Assembly: GCA_026770575.1 (NCBI GenBank)
Contig: MU657169.1
Location: 453,721 to 517,720 of the forward strand
Source of the DNA: Pelagophyceae sp. CCMP2097
Taxonomy: Eukaryota > Sar > Pelagophyceae
Length of the DNA stretch: 64,000 bases
Reading direction: 5' to 3'
How positions within the stretch are numbered: the first letter of the stretch is position 1; each line of letters starts with the position of its first letter. Shown here piece after piece: positions 63,033-64,000 of the stretch. The notes beneath the pieces are model-generated. The model was not told the origin of the DNA. It saw nothing but the letters and a program-made list of their open reading frames with translations, and did no database searches. Position numbers and translations under genes: made by a program.

Positions 63033-63607
63033 AGGAAGCCCTCTGGCGAGCATATTCGTTTCCGAGTCGACCGAGACCCCGGGCCCCGGCCCGGGCGGCG
63101 GTCCCAGAGAGCGCGGGGGGAGGGTCACGCGACGCGTGTCGTGGACGAGCAGGAGGGTGCGGGGGAGATGGGCCCGCTCCAAGGGGGCGCGCATCGTCGC
63201 GGTGCCCCGAGAGGCGCCGTGGGGCGCACGGATCGCGCGTCGTTCGAGGCTCGAGAGCTGCCCCCCCCTGATCAAGCGCCTCAGTCGCGAAGTCCGCGTT
63301 CTCGGCGTCGACCGTCTCCAACACGTCTCCGACTGCTCCTTCGACAAGACCGGCGCGTCGACAACCATCCTCCGCGTGTCGACGTCTCCGCGGCTGGCAC
63401 TACCGTGACAATACAATTGTACACTGGCAACATTGTAGTACTCGCTGAACACTTGGAAAACCCGTTCGGATTTTGGCGGCGATCACCATTAGGAATTCCT
63501 AACCGTGACATGTTCTCCGGTCAATTTCCGGTCTCCTACAATTGTAAGAGGTCTACGGCGGCCTAAGGGGTTCCGGCCCCGCGGGGGACCCAGTATGCGC
63601 GGGGAAA
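63033..63607. other. Intergenic, with second copy of the 26-bp dispersed repeat
   Basis: No supported gene. 63127-63152 matches 8659-8684. From about 63400 to 63560 the composition is AT-richer, and a palindrome taggaattccta lies near 63490. Confidence 0.5.
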
Positions 63608-64000
63608 ATGGGCACGGCGTCGCGTCGAGGCGGGCAGTCGCGCCGAGCCGTCGGGCCCTTTGGTGCCGCGCCGGCCCTTAGGGTGTTCCAGCAGAGCGAT
63701 CTGCTCACGCAGATCCTCCGGTTGGCGGCATCACCCAACGCGCTCCTCGTTGAAGGGCACCGCAATCCTCGAGGGGCACACCAGCTACGTCTACAGCTGC
63801 GCGTTCTCGCCCGACGGCAAGCGCATCGCGACGGCGAGCGACGACAAGACGGCGCGGCTGTGGGACGCCGAGACGGGCGTGCTGCTGCTGACGCTCGAGG
63901 GGCACGACGATGACGTAACAGCTGCGCGTTCTCGCCCGACGGCACGCGCATCGTGACGGCGAGCGCCGACGGGACGGCGCTGGTCTGGGACGCCGAGACG
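63608..64000 (+). pseudogene. Third WD40-gene copy, deleted and frameshifted, cut by window end
   Basis: The start (MGTASRRGGQSRRAVGPFGA, FQQSDLLTQILRLAASPNAL) is nearly identical to the copy at 34648. After ALLV about 75-80 nt present in the other two copies are missing, and the frame shifts. WD40 repeats resume (GHTSYVYSCAFSPDGKRIAT, LWDAETGVLLLTLEGH) in another frame. Another shift occurs near 63915 (gacgtaacagctgcg versus gacgttaacggctgcg). The copy runs off the window. Confidence 0.75.

Noticed and set aside
1..64000. Green alga (Micromonas-like) origin, suggested by GTGCG donors
   Set aside because: TTAGGG repeats and two-part leaders fit stramenopiles better, though no marker in the window is decisive and the point remains open.

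Overview
The window is GC-rich nuclear DNA from a eukaryote. Genes lie on both strands, are compact, and are mostly split by introns of about 40-100 nt. The best guess is a photosynthetic stramenopile resembling the pelagophyte picoalgae (Aureococcus, Pelagomonas). The support is a plastid fibrillin-like protein, several N-termini that look like signal-peptide plus transit leaders, a TTAGGG-type telomeric repeat, and expanded MYND/Sel1, ankyrin and WD40 families. The organism is inferred, not proven. About half of the introns start with GTGCG rather than GTRAGT, and six introns work in frame only if a GC donor is used, usually GCGCG.

Layout: 1-8.6 kb holds a partial type II membrane protein, a three-lamin-tail-domain secreted protein, a DDD-motif glycosyltransferase-like protein, a sugar-phosphate/drug-metabolite transporter and a plastid-type protein. 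9-25.9 kb holds an intact MYND-RING-Sel1 gene and its broken paralogue, a CCDC112/148-like coiled-coil gene, RPL9, SEC61 alpha, a fibrillin, TVP23, and a five-exon gene fusing a TrhO-type tRNA hydroxylase to a TrmR-like O-methyltransferase. 26-38 kb holds two 2-oxoglutarate oxygenases, a DOT1-like methyltransferase-fold protein, a DYRK-like kinase, a WD40 array broken by one stop, an aldo/keto reductase and a small membrane protein. 38-52.9 kb holds a very long Arg/Ala-rich SFI1-like protein, a second broken WD40 gene, a DeSI-type peptidase, a 12-exon coiled-coil/ankyrin gene, a Cys/His-cluster protein with a SUMO-interaction motif and a Kazal-domain secreted protein. 53-54.2 kb is repeat-rich and contains an assembly gap inside an inverted-repeat element. 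54.4-64 kb holds a Fringe-like glycosyltransferase, AATF/BFR2, a Ppx/GppA phosphatase, an ankyrin gene with frame breaks, a foldback element carrying telomeric repeats, an ACBD6-like protein and a third damaged WD40 copy.

The genes do not form one pathway. Themes that recur are translation and ribosome biogenesis (RPL9, AATF, the tRNA-modification fusion), the secretory and Golgi system (SEC61, TVP23, two glycosyltransferases, the partial type II protein) and centriole/coiled-coil proteins. The most striking item is the tRNA hydroxylase-methyltransferase fusion, which could make 5-methoxyuridine at the wobble position in one polypeptide. The most unusual genome-level signals are the GC-AG introns and short tandem duplications that overlap intron acceptors. 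All exon joins were worked out by eye from frame and splice-site phase; none is supported by transcripts.
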